Origin: CALCKU01 sp964534845
GTDB lineage: Bacteria; Pseudomonadota; Alphaproteobacteria; Caulobacterales; Maricaulaceae
Length of the DNA stretch: 64,000 bases
NCBI GenBank assembly: GCA_964534845.1
Contig: CAZHPV010000007.1
Coordinates: forward strand, 7,386 to 71,385
Direction of reading: 5' to 3'
The translations under genes and the position numbers were made by a program. Of this stretch, positions 42,904 to 52,499 are shown piece by piece (the stretch's first letter is position 1; the number at the start of each line of letters is the position of its first letter). Below the pieces are notes generated by a model. It was not told the DNA's origin and searched no databases. It was given only the letters and a program-made list of their open reading frames with translations.

Positions 42904-44670
42904 ATGTTTTCGAAAAAGAACACACGAGACGGAGCAAATTTGCAGGTTTCTAGACGGAATCTAATCGGCGGCATGGGCGCTGCCATGACGGCTTCTGGCA
43001 TAACCGCCTGCACGCGCGATACGCCTAAATCATTTACAGCAAAGTCCGAGATGATAACGGGAACCTTTTCCCACGGGATTGCCTCAGGCGACCCAACGCA
43101 AAATGCCGTAATTTTATGGACCCGAATCTCGCCCGATAATCCGGCCGGAGGCGCAGTTGAAGTGACTTGGGAGGTCAGTCTTAAAGAGGACTTCACCAAT
43201 TTAGCCCTCTCAGGCGTTTTCGAAACCAGCCAAACACGCAATTGGACTGTTAAAGTTGATGCCATTGGTCTGGAGCCCGGATTACGCTATTTTTACCGCT
43301 TTAGAACCTCAGACAAAACCTCGCCCATTGGCCAGACGAAAACACTGCCAAAAGGTGACGTCGGGTCGGCGCGTTTTGCCGTTGTGTCCTGCGCTAACTG
43401 GCAGCACGGTTTTTTTAATGTCTATGATTACATCTCCAGACAAGATCATTTTGACGCTCTGATACATCTTGGCGATTACATTTATGAATACGGCGCGGAT
43501 CGTTACCTCGATCACCCGGCAGGTCAGCAAGGCCGGTTACATCAACCGCGCCATGAAATTATTACGCTGGAAGATTACCGCACGCGCCATGCTCAATACC
43601 GCACAGACATCGCCCTACAAAATTTAACGGCAAAAATGCCGCTTATCTCGATATGGGATGATCACGAAACAAGCAATGATAGCTGGAAGACAGGCGCAGA
43701 AAATCATAATGCCAATGAAGGCGATTGGGAAGACCGTAAAACGGCAGCCCTGCGCGCCTATTATGAATGGATGCCAATCAGGGAACCTCGCCCGGGACGT
43801 GTACGCGAAGATATCTTTCGAACATATGACTACGGCAACCTCCTGACCCTTGTCACACTTGAAACACGCCTTATGGCAAGAACCGAGCCTTTAATCTTGG
43901 AAAATGACGCCGCGGAAATTAGCGCCGACCCGGACGCTTATAAAGCGAATGTCTTATGGGACCCTAAACGGGAAATGTTAGGGCAAGCTCAAAGCGAACA
44001 TATTACCGACGCTCTCAGCACATCAAAAAAGAACGGCGTTAAGTGGCGCTTTCTGGCCAATCAAGTGGTTATGGGCAGGGTCTTAACCACAGATATGACA
44101 CCATATATCGACGCCGAAACTCTGGATAATATTGCGGTGGCCTGGCCCGGCGTGAAAGATGTTTTTGAGTTATCGAGATTAAATCTACCCGTTTACCCCG
44201 ATAGCTGGGACGGCTATCCCGTGGCCCGCGAAAACTTCTACAACAAACTCAAAGCCGTAGGGGTAGAAGATATTGTGGTTCTGACAGGAGACAGCCATGA
44301 GTTTTGGGTCAATGACCTGACGTCCGAAAAAGGCGATAAGATGGGCGTGGAATTAGGCACAAGCTCCGTGTCATCGGAAACTCTGGTAAACTTTATGGGT
44401 GATAAGACGGCAGATTATAACCTGCTCATCACACAGGCTAATTCAGATGTTCTCTATTATAATGCCGTGCATAACGGCTTTATCGATTTAATTGTCACCC
44501 CTGAAAAAGCTACAGCAAAATTAATCGGCATCGATACTGTACTCTCCAAAGACTACCAGATTTTCGACATCGCAGCCTTCACGCTCAAACATGAAAAAAA
44601 GTCTGTTCGTGTCACAAACCCGCAAGGTTTGAACCTAAAACAACGTGCCCTCTTTAGCGGCCTTGGCTAA
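42904..44670 (+). CDS. phoD: PhoD-family alkaline phosphatase / phosphodiesterase
   Basis: A 588-residue periplasmic enzyme. A Tat signal is visible: VSRRNLIGGMGAAMTASGITAC. The PhoD N-terminal domain (TFSHGIASGDPTQNAVILWTRISP) precedes the metallophosphatase core with ALIHLGDYIYEYG, SIWDDHETSNDSW and VVLTGDSHEFW, which bind calcium and iron. It frees phosphate from mono- and diesters. TATAAT at 42879-42884 is a good -10 element just ahead. No Pho box recognised. Its last 17 bases overlap the convergent desaturase gene. Confidence 0.93.
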   Translation: MFSKKNTRDGANLQVSRRNLIGGMGAAMTASGITACTRDTPKSFTAKSEMITGTFSHGIASGDPTQNAVILWTRISPDNPAGGAVEVTWEVSLKEDFTNLALSGVFETSQTRNWTVKVDAIGLEPGLRYFYRFRTSDKTSPIGQTKTLPKGDVGSARFAVVSCANWQHGFFNVYDYISRQDHFDALIHLGDYIYEYGADRYLDHPAGQQGRLHQPRHEIITLEDYRTRHAQYRTDIALQNLTAKMPLISIWDDHETSNDSWKTGAENHNANEGDWEDRKTAALRAYYEWMPIREPRPGRVREDIFRTYDYGNLLTLVTLETRLMARTEPLILENDAAEISADPDAYKANVLWDPKREMLGQAQSEHITDALSTSKKNGVKWRFLANQVVMGRVLTTDMTPYIDAETLDNIAVAWPGVKDVFELSRLNLPVYPDSWDGYPVARENFYNKLKAVGVEDIVVLTGDSHEFWVNDLTSEKGDKMGVELGTSSVSSETLVNFMGDKTADYNLLITQANSDVLYYNAVHNGFIDLIVTPEKATAKLIGIDTVLSKDYQIFDIAAFTLKHEKKSVRVTNPQGLNLKQRALFSGLG

Positions 44671-45646
44671 CAATATGTTTGGGCAAGCCGGGCTGTCCGA
44701 TTTGGTCGGGATTTTCCTGTAAGAATTTTTGTTTCAAGTCCTGACTACTTAAGCGGGAGCCATCATGCGAATATCCAGGCGGAGCAAATATATATCCTAG
44801 CCTCTGGCGCCATGTCAGCTTTGGCTGAAGCGCATCTTTGAAAATAAAGAGCCATTCTTTAAAAGCAATGACGATAGGGTTAAAACTATCGACCGGTTTA
44901 ACAATACCGTAATCAATATCTATATCTTCATTCTCAGGGACAAACGTACCGAAGATTTTATCCCAGATAATGAAAATGCCGGCAAAATTTGAATCGAGAT
45001 AGGCAGGGTTCGTACCATGATGAACTCTGTGATGGCTGGGCGTATTAAACACCGCTTCAAACCACCGCGGCATTTTATCAATAGCCTCTGTATGTATCCA
45101 AAACTGGTAGAGTAAGTTCACACTGGCAACAAATCCAATGAGATAGGGATTAAAGCCCAATAATATCAGTGGTGAACTTAGAATAACATAGCCGGTAAAA
45201 TGATTGTTCCAAGGCTGACGCAGGGCCGTGGAAAGATTATAATGGGTCGAGCTGTGATGTACTACATGGGCTGACCAAAACCAGCGGACTTTATGGGCTG
45301 TGAAATGTTTACAGTAATAAACAAAATCCTGAAGCACGAGCGCCACTAAAATTGTCCCAAGACTAAACCCCCAATCAAACAGACGGAACTGCCATAACCA
45401 GACCAGAAAACCCAGTGAAATAAAGCCGAAAATCAAGTCACTCACCAGATTGCCAAGCCCCATAAATATTGAGGCAAAGGCATCTTTTCTTACGTAACGT
45501 CCCGCTATTGTCTTCCGACTGACGAAAAACCACTCCAGTGCAATACTAAGTATGAAAATAGGGGCCGCATAGGCCAGCAGCATTAAGAGCTGCGGCGGAA
45601 AATCAGCCGGCACAAAATTCGAGATATCATTTTTGCCAAAAGCCAT
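44654..45646 (-). CDS. Sterol desaturase family protein (second copy)
   Basis: A 330-residue multi-span membrane protein. Histidine clusters of the fatty acid hydroxylase superfamily: VYYCKHFTAHKVRWFWSAHVVHHSSTHYNLSTALR in the middle and PSHHRVHHGTNPAYLDSNFAG further on. This is longer than the copy at 30.7 kb and has a C-terminal cytoplasmic extension of about 80 residues. Such proteins alter membrane lipids; the substrate is unknown. It overlaps phoD end to end by 17 bases. Confidence 0.87.
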   Translation of the reverse strand: MAFGKNDISNFVPADFPPQLLMLLAYAAPIFILSIALEWFFVSRKTIAGRYVRKDAFASIFMGLGNLVSDLIFGFISLGFLVWLWQFRLFDWGFSLGTILVALVLQDFVYYCKHFTAHKVRWFWSAHVVHHSSTHYNLSTALRQPWNNHFTGYVILSSPLILLGFNPYLIGFVASVNLLYQFWIHTEAIDKMPRWFEAVFNTPSHHRVHHGTNPAYLDSNFAGIFIIWDKIFGTFVPENEDIDIDYGIVKPVDSFNPIVIAFKEWLFIFKDALQPKLTWRQRLGYIFAPPGYSHDGSRLSSQDLKQKFLQENPDQIGQPGLPKHIVSQGR

Positions 45647-45758
45647 GCTTTTTCTTGACTTAAATAAGTCTAAATTGCAATGCCCTGTAGCTCAAGACTG
45701 GCTTTACTGTCATAATCTTGAATAGATAAATAATGGTCCCCTTAAAAGGAAGCGGTTT

Positions 45759-47069
45759 ATGCGGGTAGTAATGGTAGGCACAGGCTATGTGGGTCTCGTT
45801 TCAGGGGCCTGTTTTGCCGATTTTGGCCATAGCGTCACCTGCGTTGATAAAGACCCAAAGAAAATAAAGACCCTTAATGCGGGCGGTGTTCCGATTTATG
45901 AGCCCGGGCTTGAAGAACTTATTGCCAATAATGTCAAAAGCGGGCGCCTTGCCTTCACAACCGATCTCGCTAACGCTGTACAAAATGCCGATGCCGTCTT
46001 TATCGCCGTGGGCACACCCTCAAGACGCGGTGACGGGCATGCGGATCTGAGCTATGTTCACGCGGCCACTAAAGAAATTGCTGCCCAGATAAAGGACTTT
46101 ACCGTCGTGATTACCAAATCAACCGTACCAGTTGGTACCGGAGACGAGGTTGAAAATATTTTATCACAAATATGTCCCAAAGAGCGGTTCGCTGTCGTGT
46201 CTAATCCGGAATTCTTGCGCGAAGGTGCGGCTATTGAAGATTTCAAACGCCCCGATAGAATTATTGTCGGCACAGATTCAGAGCCAGCTCGCGAGGTCAT
46301 GAAAGCGCTTTACCGCCCGCTTTATCTCAATGAAACGCCGATGGTTTTTACAACGCGGCGCACATCCGAGCTTATAAAATATGCCGGCAATGCTTTTTTG
46401 GCGACCAAAATTACATTCATCAATGAAATGGCCGATTTATGTGAGACGCTTGGCACAAATGTGCAAGAAGTCGCCCGCGGTATCGGACTGGATAACCGTA
46501 TCGGGGCGAAGTTCCTAAATGCTGGGCCGGGCTATGGCGGCTCCTGCTTTCCGAAAGACACAGTAGCACTACAAAAAACGGCCTCCGACGCTGGCGTTGA
46601 TCTTTCAATCGTCTCCTCTGTTATTGAGGCAAATACGGCTCGTAAACGCACTATGGCGACCAAAATTATTTCTGCATGCGGCGGCGAGGTAAAAGACAAG
46701 AAAATTGCGATTTTAGGGCTTTCCTTTAAGCCCAATACAGACGACATCCGCGCCGCGCCGAGCCTGACAATCATCCCTCACCTACAAGGCGCGGGGGCGA
46801 AGATTAGCGCCTATGACCCCAAAGCCATGATGGAAGCAAGGCAACATTTTTCAGACCTAACCTATCACGATGACCCTTACGCAACCGTAGAAAATGCCGA
46901 TGCTATGGTCATCCTAACCGAATGGGACCAGTTTAGAGCCCTTGATCTGGACCGTATAAAATCGCTCATGCGCGGGACGACCATTATTGATCTACGCAAT
47001 ATCTATATCCCCGCCGAGATGCGCTCGCATGGCTTTACATATACAAGCATAGGCAGGCCTGATATTTAA
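45759..47069 (+). CDS. ugd: UDP-glucose 6-dehydrogenase
   Basis: A 436-residue enzyme oxidising UDP-glucose to UDP-glucuronate with NAD. Rossmann motif VVMVGTGYVGLVSGACFADFG, TKSTVPVGTGDEV, NPEFLREG, and the catalytic Cys in GGSCFPKD. The C-terminal NAD half has KKIAILGLSFKPNTDDIR. It opens a plus-strand nucleotide-sugar cluster (ugd, GGCT, glmS, galU, AGE epimerase); galU supplies its substrate. GAAGCGG precedes the start. Confidence 0.96.
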   Translation: MRVVMVGTGYVGLVSGACFADFGHSVTCVDKDPKKIKTLNAGGVPIYEPGLEELIANNVKSGRLAFTTDLANAVQNADAVFIAVGTPSRRGDGHADLSYVHAATKEIAAQIKDFTVVITKSTVPVGTGDEVENILSQICPKERFAVVSNPEFLREGAAIEDFKRPDRIIVGTDSEPAREVMKALYRPLYLNETPMVFTTRRTSELIKYAGNAFLATKITFINEMADLCETLGTNVQEVARGIGLDNRIGAKFLNAGPGYGGSCFPKDTVALQKTASDAGVDLSIVSSVIEANTARKRTMATKIISACGGEVKDKKIAILGLSFKPNTDDIRAAPSLTIIPHLQGAGAKISAYDPKAMMEARQHFSDLTYHDDPYATVENADAMVILTEWDQFRALDLDRIKSLMRGTTIIDLRNIYIPAEMRSHGFTYTSIGRPDI

Positions 47070-47103
47070 GCACCCCTAGCACCCCTAGCACCCCTAGCAC
47101 CCC
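47069..47103 (+). repeat. Four tandem 9-base repeats (AGCACCCCT)
   Basis: AGCACCCCT is repeated at 47069, 47078, 47087 and 47096, the last unit lacking its final T. The run starts inside the ugd stop codon and ends just before the ribosome site of the next gene. Slippage could change spacing between the two genes. Confidence 0.9.
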
Positions 47104-47115
47104 GAAGAGGTTCTT

Positions 47116-47457
47116 TTGAAAGAAGATTGCAAATTATTTGTCTATGGCTCATTAGCGCCGGGCCAACACAATCACCATATTATGGACACAATGACGGGCG
47201 TCTGGAGTCCAGCTTACACCTATGGGTATATCGACAAATGTGACCGGGGAGAATATAGAGGATATCCCGCTTTCACGCCTGACAAGAACGGCGAAAAAAT
47301 CACCGGACTGCTATTTATTTCCGCCGACCTGCCAAATCACTGGGCAAGACTTGATGAATTTGAGGGCATCCACTACAAGCGCGTGATTATTGAAGCCTTT
47401 TTAGAGGACTCACAGAAAGAACTTTGTAACATTTATCAGATATTACCTGTCCGTTAG
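47116..47457 (+). CDS. Gamma-glutamylcyclotransferase-like (AIG2/YtfP) protein
   Basis: A 113-residue protein starting at TTG 47116, with GAAGAGG ahead. It shows the family signature KLFVYGSLAPGQ near the start, GYPAFTPDKNG and the LPNHWARLDEFEGIHYKR block with the catalytic-type Glu in DEFEG. The fold hydrolyses or cyclises gamma-glutamyl amines. Exact substrate unknown. It sits between ugd and glmS. Confidence 0.8.
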   Translation: MKEDCKLFVYGSLAPGQHNHHIMDTMTGVWSPAYTYGYIDKCDRGEYRGYPAFTPDKNGEKITGLLFISADLPNHWARLDEFEGIHYKRVIIEAFLEDSQKELCNIYQILPVR

Positions 47458-47535
47458 TCTGATAATGGTATCGCGCACATTATTATCATGACTTAGAGTG
47501 TAAATAATTTAAAGCGCCGAAAGATTGGGATAAAT

Positions 47536-49353
47536 ATGTGTGGAATCATCGGTATTGTCGGCGCAACAACGGTCACGGACCGTCTGATTGATGGCCTAAA
47601 GCGGCTGGAATATCGCGGCTATGATAGCTCGGGGGTTGCTGTACTGGACTCCGGCAAATTAAAACGCCAACGCGCCGAGGGTAAAATCAAATCCTTGATG
47701 GATAAATTGGCAGGGGCGCCCGTCGACGGCACTATAGGCATTGCCCATACACGGTGGGCTACTCACGGTGCGCCGAACGAAAATAATGCACATCCGCATT
47801 TTGCCGGACGGGTCGGCGTTGTCCATAATGGTATAATCGAGAACTTTATGGATATTCGTGGCCGATTGGAAAAACACCGGACCTTCCATACCGAAACCGA
47901 CACGGAAGTCATTGCCCATTTGGTAGACGAGAACCTAAAAGCGGGCAAAGCGCCGATTGATGCCTTTAGCTCCACCTTAAAAGACCTACACGGGGCTTAT
48001 GCATTGGGCTTGGTAATTGACGACCTCCCCGGTCAGCTTTTTGCCGCCCGAGCGGGTTCACCTCTGGCAATTGGCATTGGCGAAGGCGAAATGTATCTGG
48101 GATCGGATGCAATGGCACTCGCCCAGCTTTCATCTTCACTCATATATCTGGAAGAGGGTGACTGGGCCGTTCTAACCCCGGAGAGCTATCGGATCTTCGA
48201 TAAAAACGATAATGCGGTGGAGCGTCCCATTACCGTTATATCAGGCGGACCCGCCATGGCTGAAAAAGGCAATTACCGCCACTTCATGCTCAAGGAAATT
48301 TATGAGCAATCAGAGACCACGGGCCGAACCCTATCCTATTATATTGACGATTTCCGCGGTAAAACCAATATTCCCGAAACGCTGGATTTTACCAAATTTG
48401 ACCGCATCATCATTATAGCCTGTGGCACGGCCTTTTACGCAGGAATGGTCGCGAAATATTGGTTTGAACAAGTCGCAGGCTTGGCAGTCGACATCGATAT
48501 TGCCTCAGAGTTTAGATATAGAAAACCCGTTCTATCTGACAAATCTCTTTTCATTGCCGTGTCCCAATCGGGCGAGACAGCAGATACGTTGGCTGCCTTA
48601 CGCTATTGCCAAAAAGCGGGACTGACAACGGCCGCGCTTGTCAATGTCATGACCTCAACCATGGCGCGCGAGGCCGATATAGCGCTACCCATAAATGCCG
48701 GCCCTGAAATTGGGGTGGCATCAACCAAAGCTTTCACTTCACAGCTTACCGCTTTAGCGGCATTGTGCGTCGGCGCGGCGCAGGCGCGCAATGTCATCAC
48801 AGACGATGAAGAAACCCGGCTTAGTCGTGAAATTACCCGCATACCCGGCCTAATATCAGAGAGCCTTAAACTAGATAAATCTATTGAAACTCTGGCTTTC
48901 GGGCTTTCGAAGAAGAAAAACGTCTTTTATCTGGGCCGCGGGCCTTACGTGCCCCTTGCCTATGAAGGCGCGCTAAAGCTCAAGGAAATTTCATACATCC
49001 ACGCCGAAGGCTATGCCGCAGGAGAGCTAAAGCACGGCCCCATTGCACTCATAGAAGACGGCACACCTGTCATTGTGATTGCGCCTATGGATGATCTTTT
49101 TGAGAAAACCATTTCAAACCTGCAAGAAGTGGCCTCTCGCGGAGCCCATATCTTGCTAGTCACGGACGAGTCTGGTGCAGAAAAAGCCGCTAATATGGCC
49201 GATGAAATCATCGTTTTGCCGACAAGTGACGATTTTATCGCGCCGCTTATTATGACGACTGCGATACAATTACTGGCCTATCACACAGCTGTCCATTTGG
49301 GCACGGATGTGGATCAACCCCGAAATCTCGCTAAATCAGTAACCGTTGAATAA
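47536..49353 (+). CDS. glmS: Glutamine-fructose-6-phosphate aminotransferase (isomerising)
   Basis: A 605-residue enzyme that makes glucosamine-6-phosphate for peptidoglycan and lipopolysaccharide. The glutaminase begins with nucleophile Cys after Met (MCGIIGIVG), with HTRWATHGAP and VVHNGIIENF. The two SIS domains carry IACGTAFYAGMVAKYW, SQSGETADTLAALR and the C-terminal DVDQPRNLAKSVTVE loop. No glmS ribozyme motif was seen in the 78-base leader; that is normal outside Gram-positives. Confidence 0.97.
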   Translation: MCGIIGIVGATTVTDRLIDGLKRLEYRGYDSSGVAVLDSGKLKRQRAEGKIKSLMDKLAGAPVDGTIGIAHTRWATHGAPNENNAHPHFAGRVGVVHNGIIENFMDIRGRLEKHRTFHTETDTEVIAHLVDENLKAGKAPIDAFSSTLKDLHGAYALGLVIDDLPGQLFAARAGSPLAIGIGEGEMYLGSDAMALAQLSSSLIYLEEGDWAVLTPESYRIFDKNDNAVERPITVISGGPAMAEKGNYRHFMLKEIYEQSETTGRTLSYYIDDFRGKTNIPETLDFTKFDRIIIIACGTAFYAGMVAKYWFEQVAGLAVDIDIASEFRYRKPVLSDKSLFIAVSQSGETADTLAALRYCQKAGLTTAALVNVMTSTMAREADIALPINAGPEIGVASTKAFTSQLTALAALCVGAAQARNVITDDEETRLSREITRIPGLISESLKLDKSIETLAFGLSKKKNVFYLGRGPYVPLAYEGALKLKEISYIHAEGYAAGELKHGPIALIEDGTPVIVIAPMDDLFEKTISNLQEVASRGAHILLVTDESGAEKAANMADEIIVLPTSDDFIAPLIMTTAIQLLAYHTAVHLGTDVDQPRNLAKSVTVE

Positions 49354-49376
49354 CCTCTCTGTGCCATAATAAGCAC

Positions 49377-50246
49377 ATGAAAAAATTACGCAAAGCTGTC
49401 TTACCCGTCGCGGGTTTCGGAACACGGGTTTTACCCGCAACAAAAACTATCCCGAAGGAAATGCTCCCTGTCGTGGACCGTCCGGCATTACAATATGTTG
49501 TGGACGAGGCACGCGAGGCTGGAATCGAGCATTTTGTCTTTGTAACGGGACGAAATAAGGGCGCTATAGAAGATTATTTTGACCGGGCCTATGAGCTGGA
49601 ATATTCTCTGCGCGAAAAAGGTAAAACCGATATTTTCGATTTACTGGACCGCGACACCCCCGAAGCCGGAACAATGAGTTTTGTGCGTCAGCAAAGCGCG
49701 AAAGGACTAGGACATGCGATCTGGTGTGCCCGAGATGTCATCGGGAATGACCCTTTTGCAATCCTGCTGCCTGATGTTCTGGTTAAGGCTAAAAAAAGCT
49801 GTCTAGCACAAATGGTCGAAGCTTATAATGAAGTCGGCGGCAATGTAATCGCAGTAGACGCTGTTCCGGATGAGCGGGTCTCATCTTACGGCGTGATCGC
49901 CCCGAAATCCCGAAATGGCCGCCTCATCGAAATGTCGGGCATGGTTGAGAAGCCCCCTGTTGATAAAGCGCCTTCAAATCTGAAAATTACTGGGCGCTAT
50001 ATTTTGCAGCCCGAAATAATGGGACTTTTATCCGATCAGGCCGCCGGCGCGGGCGGAGAAATCCAGCTAACCGATGCTATGGCCCGCCTTATGGAAATAC
50101 AAAAATTCCACGCCTATGAATATGATGGCCAAGATTATGATTGCGGCTCCAAATATGGTTACTTTGAAGCCGTTATGGCCTATGCCATTGATCATCCGGA
50201 AATTGGAAAAGACGCCCGCAAGCTTATCGCAAGCCAGAAAAGTTAG
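49377..50246 (+). CDS. galU: UTP-glucose-1-phosphate uridylyltransferase
   Basis: A 289-residue enzyme joining UTP and glucose-1-phosphate to UDP-glucose. Signature AVLPVAGFGTRVLPATKTIPKEMLPVVDRPALQYVVDEA at the N-terminus, FAILLPDVLV, GMVEKPPVDKAPSNL and GRYILQPEIM. It lies 23 bases after glmS and feeds Ugd. All expected lysines are visible. Confidence 0.97.
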   Translation: MKKLRKAVLPVAGFGTRVLPATKTIPKEMLPVVDRPALQYVVDEAREAGIEHFVFVTGRNKGAIEDYFDRAYELEYSLREKGKTDIFDLLDRDTPEAGTMSFVRQQSAKGLGHAIWCARDVIGNDPFAILLPDVLVKAKKSCLAQMVEAYNEVGGNVIAVDAVPDERVSSYGVIAPKSRNGRLIEMSGMVEKPPVDKAPSNLKITGRYILQPEIMGLLSDQAAGAGGEIQLTDAMARLMEIQKFHAYEYDGQDYDCGSKYGYFEAVMAYAIDHPEIGKDARKLIASQKS

Positions 50247-50277
50247 TCTTACGCATGGTTGGTCTTACGCATGGGTG
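50246..50277 (+). repeat. Tandem 16-base duplication across the epimerase start
   Basis: GTCTTACGCATGGTTG (50246-50261) and GTCTTACGCATGGGTG (50262-50277) differ at one base. The first ATG leads to a seven-codon dead end; the second is the likely epimerase start. The repeat begins on the last base of the galU stop. Confidence 0.85.
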
Positions 50278-51383
50278 AGCTCGAAAGCCAAGCCCGCATC
50301 TTAAAAGACTGGGCTATCCATGCCGCCCTGCCCTTTTGGGCCAAGACTGGCATAGATAAGCGCGGCGGATTTTACGAAGAACTTGACCTTGACGGCCGTC
50401 CAAATGTGAACGCTATCCGCCGTGTACGCGTGCAAGCCAGACAGATTTATGTCTACGCTCAAGCTACCCATTTGGGATGGTATGACGGGCAAAGCCTCGC
50501 CAATGTCACCTTTGATTTCATGTGCGAGATCGGTCACGAAATAAATGGCGAGCGCGGATTTATTCACCGCATTAAACCAAACTATAGTCCGCAAGATATA
50601 AAGCGCGATTTTTACGATCATGCCTTTTACCTTCTGGGATGTGCGAGTCTCTTGAAACTTGGCCCCCATCCTAAAGCTCTAGAAATTTTACAAAATATCG
50701 CGACCCTTTTAGAGAGCTGGGAAAGTCCGCATGGCGGCTGGGTTGAAGGGAGTCCCGCCCGCCTGCCGCGTCGCCAGAACCCGCATATGCATTTCCTTGA
50801 AGCCTCAATGGCGCTTTACGCTGCAACAGGACACAGCCATCATTTGGAGAACGCCCGCAAGGTTATTGATTTATTTGACCGCAAATTCTTTGACCCTAAA
50901 CACCACATTATCCGCGAATTTTTTACAGATGACTGGCAATATATGGACGGGCCTATAGGCGAAACATCAGAACCCGGCCACGCAGCGGAATGGGTCTGGC
51001 TTTTATCTGAATATCAAAAGCTTTCTGATCAGGATATGTCCGCCTTCATATCAGCTTTATATGACAGCTTGAAACAACCGGGTATTTTTCTAAATGATGA
51101 GGAAGATATTTACGGTACAATCAGGCGGGGAACCAAACGTCTTTGGGTGCAAACAGAGCTGGTGAAAGCCCATATCGCCCAAATTGAAAGAGGCTATGCG
51201 CCGGCCCGAAGCGACGCCCTGCGCGCAATAAAGGCCCTTAAAGACACCTACCTGAATGATAACGGGACATGGGTTGATCAAATAGACCCGCAGGGACAGG
51301 CTTGCGCCGTAACCATTCCAACCAGCACATTTTATCATATCTTTTGTATGATTGCCGAGCTTTGTCGCGTTCTTGATATTTAA
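50271..51383 (+). CDS. AGE-family sugar epimerase/isomerase
   Basis: From ATG 50271 the product has 370 residues with the (alpha/alpha)6-barrel pattern of N-acylglucosamine 2-epimerases: GGFYEELDLDGRPN, RRVRVQARQIYVYAQA, KRDFYDHAFYLL, NPHMHFLEASMALY, GHAAEWVWLL and the closing TSTFYHIF. The four family histidines are visible. Members interconvert mannose/fructose, N-acetylglucosamine/mannosamine or cellobiose; here a sugar-phosphate isomerase supplying mannose units would fit the cluster. A TTG codon at 50259 would add four residues. Confidence 0.88.
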   Translation: MGELESQARILKDWAIHAALPFWAKTGIDKRGGFYEELDLDGRPNVNAIRRVRVQARQIYVYAQATHLGWYDGQSLANVTFDFMCEIGHEINGERGFIHRIKPNYSPQDIKRDFYDHAFYLLGCASLLKLGPHPKALEILQNIATLLESWESPHGGWVEGSPARLPRRQNPHMHFLEASMALYAATGHSHHLENARKVIDLFDRKFFDPKHHIIREFFTDDWQYMDGPIGETSEPGHAAEWVWLLSEYQKLSDQDMSAFISALYDSLKQPGIFLNDEEDIYGTIRRGTKRLWVQTELVKAHIAQIERGYAPARSDALRAIKALKDTYLNDNGTWVDQIDPQGQACAVTIPTSTFYHIFCMIAELCRVLDI

Positions 51384-51424
51384 GACCTCGATATTCTAGG
51401 TCCGCGCCGCCTCTTTATTAGGCG

Positions 51425-51517
51425 CTAATTATGGCCAAATGACAGAGCAAAAAAAATGCCGCCCAAAATCAATAGCGTCAGAAGTGGGTAGAAATAACGA
51501 TCCCGCATCCTACCCAT
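51425..51517 (-). CDS. Candidate very small membrane protein
   Basis: In the 293-base gap after the epimerase, the minus strand encodes a 30-residue peptide from ATG 51517 (GTG at 51532 would add five): basic MGRMRDRYFYP, then LLTLLILGGIFFALSFG and a polar end. This is a full single-span membrane protein in miniature. Family unknown. The rest of the gap has a GACCT/AGGTC hairpin (51384-51402) and nothing else clear. Confidence 0.35.
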   Translation of the reverse strand: MGRMRDRYFYPLLTLLILGGIFFALSFGHN

Positions 51518-51676
51518 TTGCCAGATTATCACACATCCACCAAGCTAATTGAGACCGATTGTCGACCAGAAAGCTGTTTTTGTCCTGCATACTGATATTT
51601 ACACCGCATATTCGCCAGCCTATAAATAAGCGCGCCTTTATAGGGCCTAAGGGCGACTAGGCTCGGAAAGTTTATT

Positions 51677-52456
51677 ATGAAATATCTGTCTGTAAAAAAC
51701 ATCGCATTTGGTATTCTTGCAACTGGATTTATGGCTGGCACGCTGGCGATTGCCCATCCCCATGACACGCAAAAATCCGCTGAAAAGACGCCAGAAACAA
51801 CTACCGAAAAAGTCAAAAAAGATAACAAAAAAATCTGGCCTTATTTCGGAAATGCAGGCGAGAAAGCAGACGCGGGAACCGAAGGTAAGGCTGCCGAGAA
51901 AACCGAAAAGGCTGAAATTATAGGCATTGAAAAAATGCAGGCAAAAAAGAAAAAAAACAAACAGAAAGAAAAATTAGCTAAACGTAAAAATGAAACGCTG
52001 ACACCGGACGAATTAGAAGAGCATTTTGCCCGCCGCGCCGAGCGCATTGAACGCAGGCTTGAACAGGCCAAAAAACGCCGTGACCAAGCGCTTAAAAAAT
52101 TTGAAGGCAAATCAAATCGCAATTCGAATGACACGCCTAAAAATTTGCGCGAAACAGCCCGGCAAATCGAAACCCTTATCGCTGAATCCGGCATTATTTC
52201 CAGCTTTGCTGACATTATGGCCGATTTTGTCGAAGACATTGACGTCGAGAACAATAAGAACGGCCTTGTCCTGAAATTTGATGGTAAGACTTTAGGCAAG
52301 TTAAAAGCCCAGTCTGATGATAAAGATCATTTCGAAATTCAAGGTCTAGGCCGTAATCTTACCGTTGACAAAGAGGTCATTACTAAAAACGGCAAGACCA
52401 AAACACGGATCGTCATTGAATATGATGGTACGGACGAAATAGACATCGACCTTTAA
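51677..52456 (+). CDS. Exported lysine/glutamate-rich protein of unknown function
   Basis: A 259-residue precursor: signal peptide (FGILATGFMAGTLAIA, cut likely before HPHD), then a long charged stretch (residues 30-165) of alternating Lys and Glu blocks such as KKKKNKQKEKLAKRK and EEHFARRAERIERRLEQAKKRRDQALKKFE, predicted as one helix or coiled-coil, and a C-terminal strand-rich part (ILVLKFDGKTLGK, DHFEIQGLGRNLTV, IVIEYDGTDEIDI). I know no family. The long charged helix suggests a spacer or scaffold in the periplasm. Confidence 0.6.
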   Translation: MKYLSVKNIAFGILATGFMAGTLAIAHPHDTQKSAEKTPETTTEKVKKDNKKIWPYFGNAGEKADAGTEGKAAEKTEKAEIIGIEKMQAKKKKNKQKEKLAKRKNETLTPDELEEHFARRAERIERRLEQAKKRRDQALKKFEGKSNRNSNDTPKNLRETARQIETLIAESGIISSFADIMADFVEDIDVENNKNGLVLKFDGKTLGKLKAQSDDKDHFEIQGLGRNLTVDKEVITKNGKTKTRIVIEYDGTDEIDIDL

Positions 52457-52499
52457 ACGTCGCACTCTTGGGCACTATAAGCCGCAACACACCCGTAGG

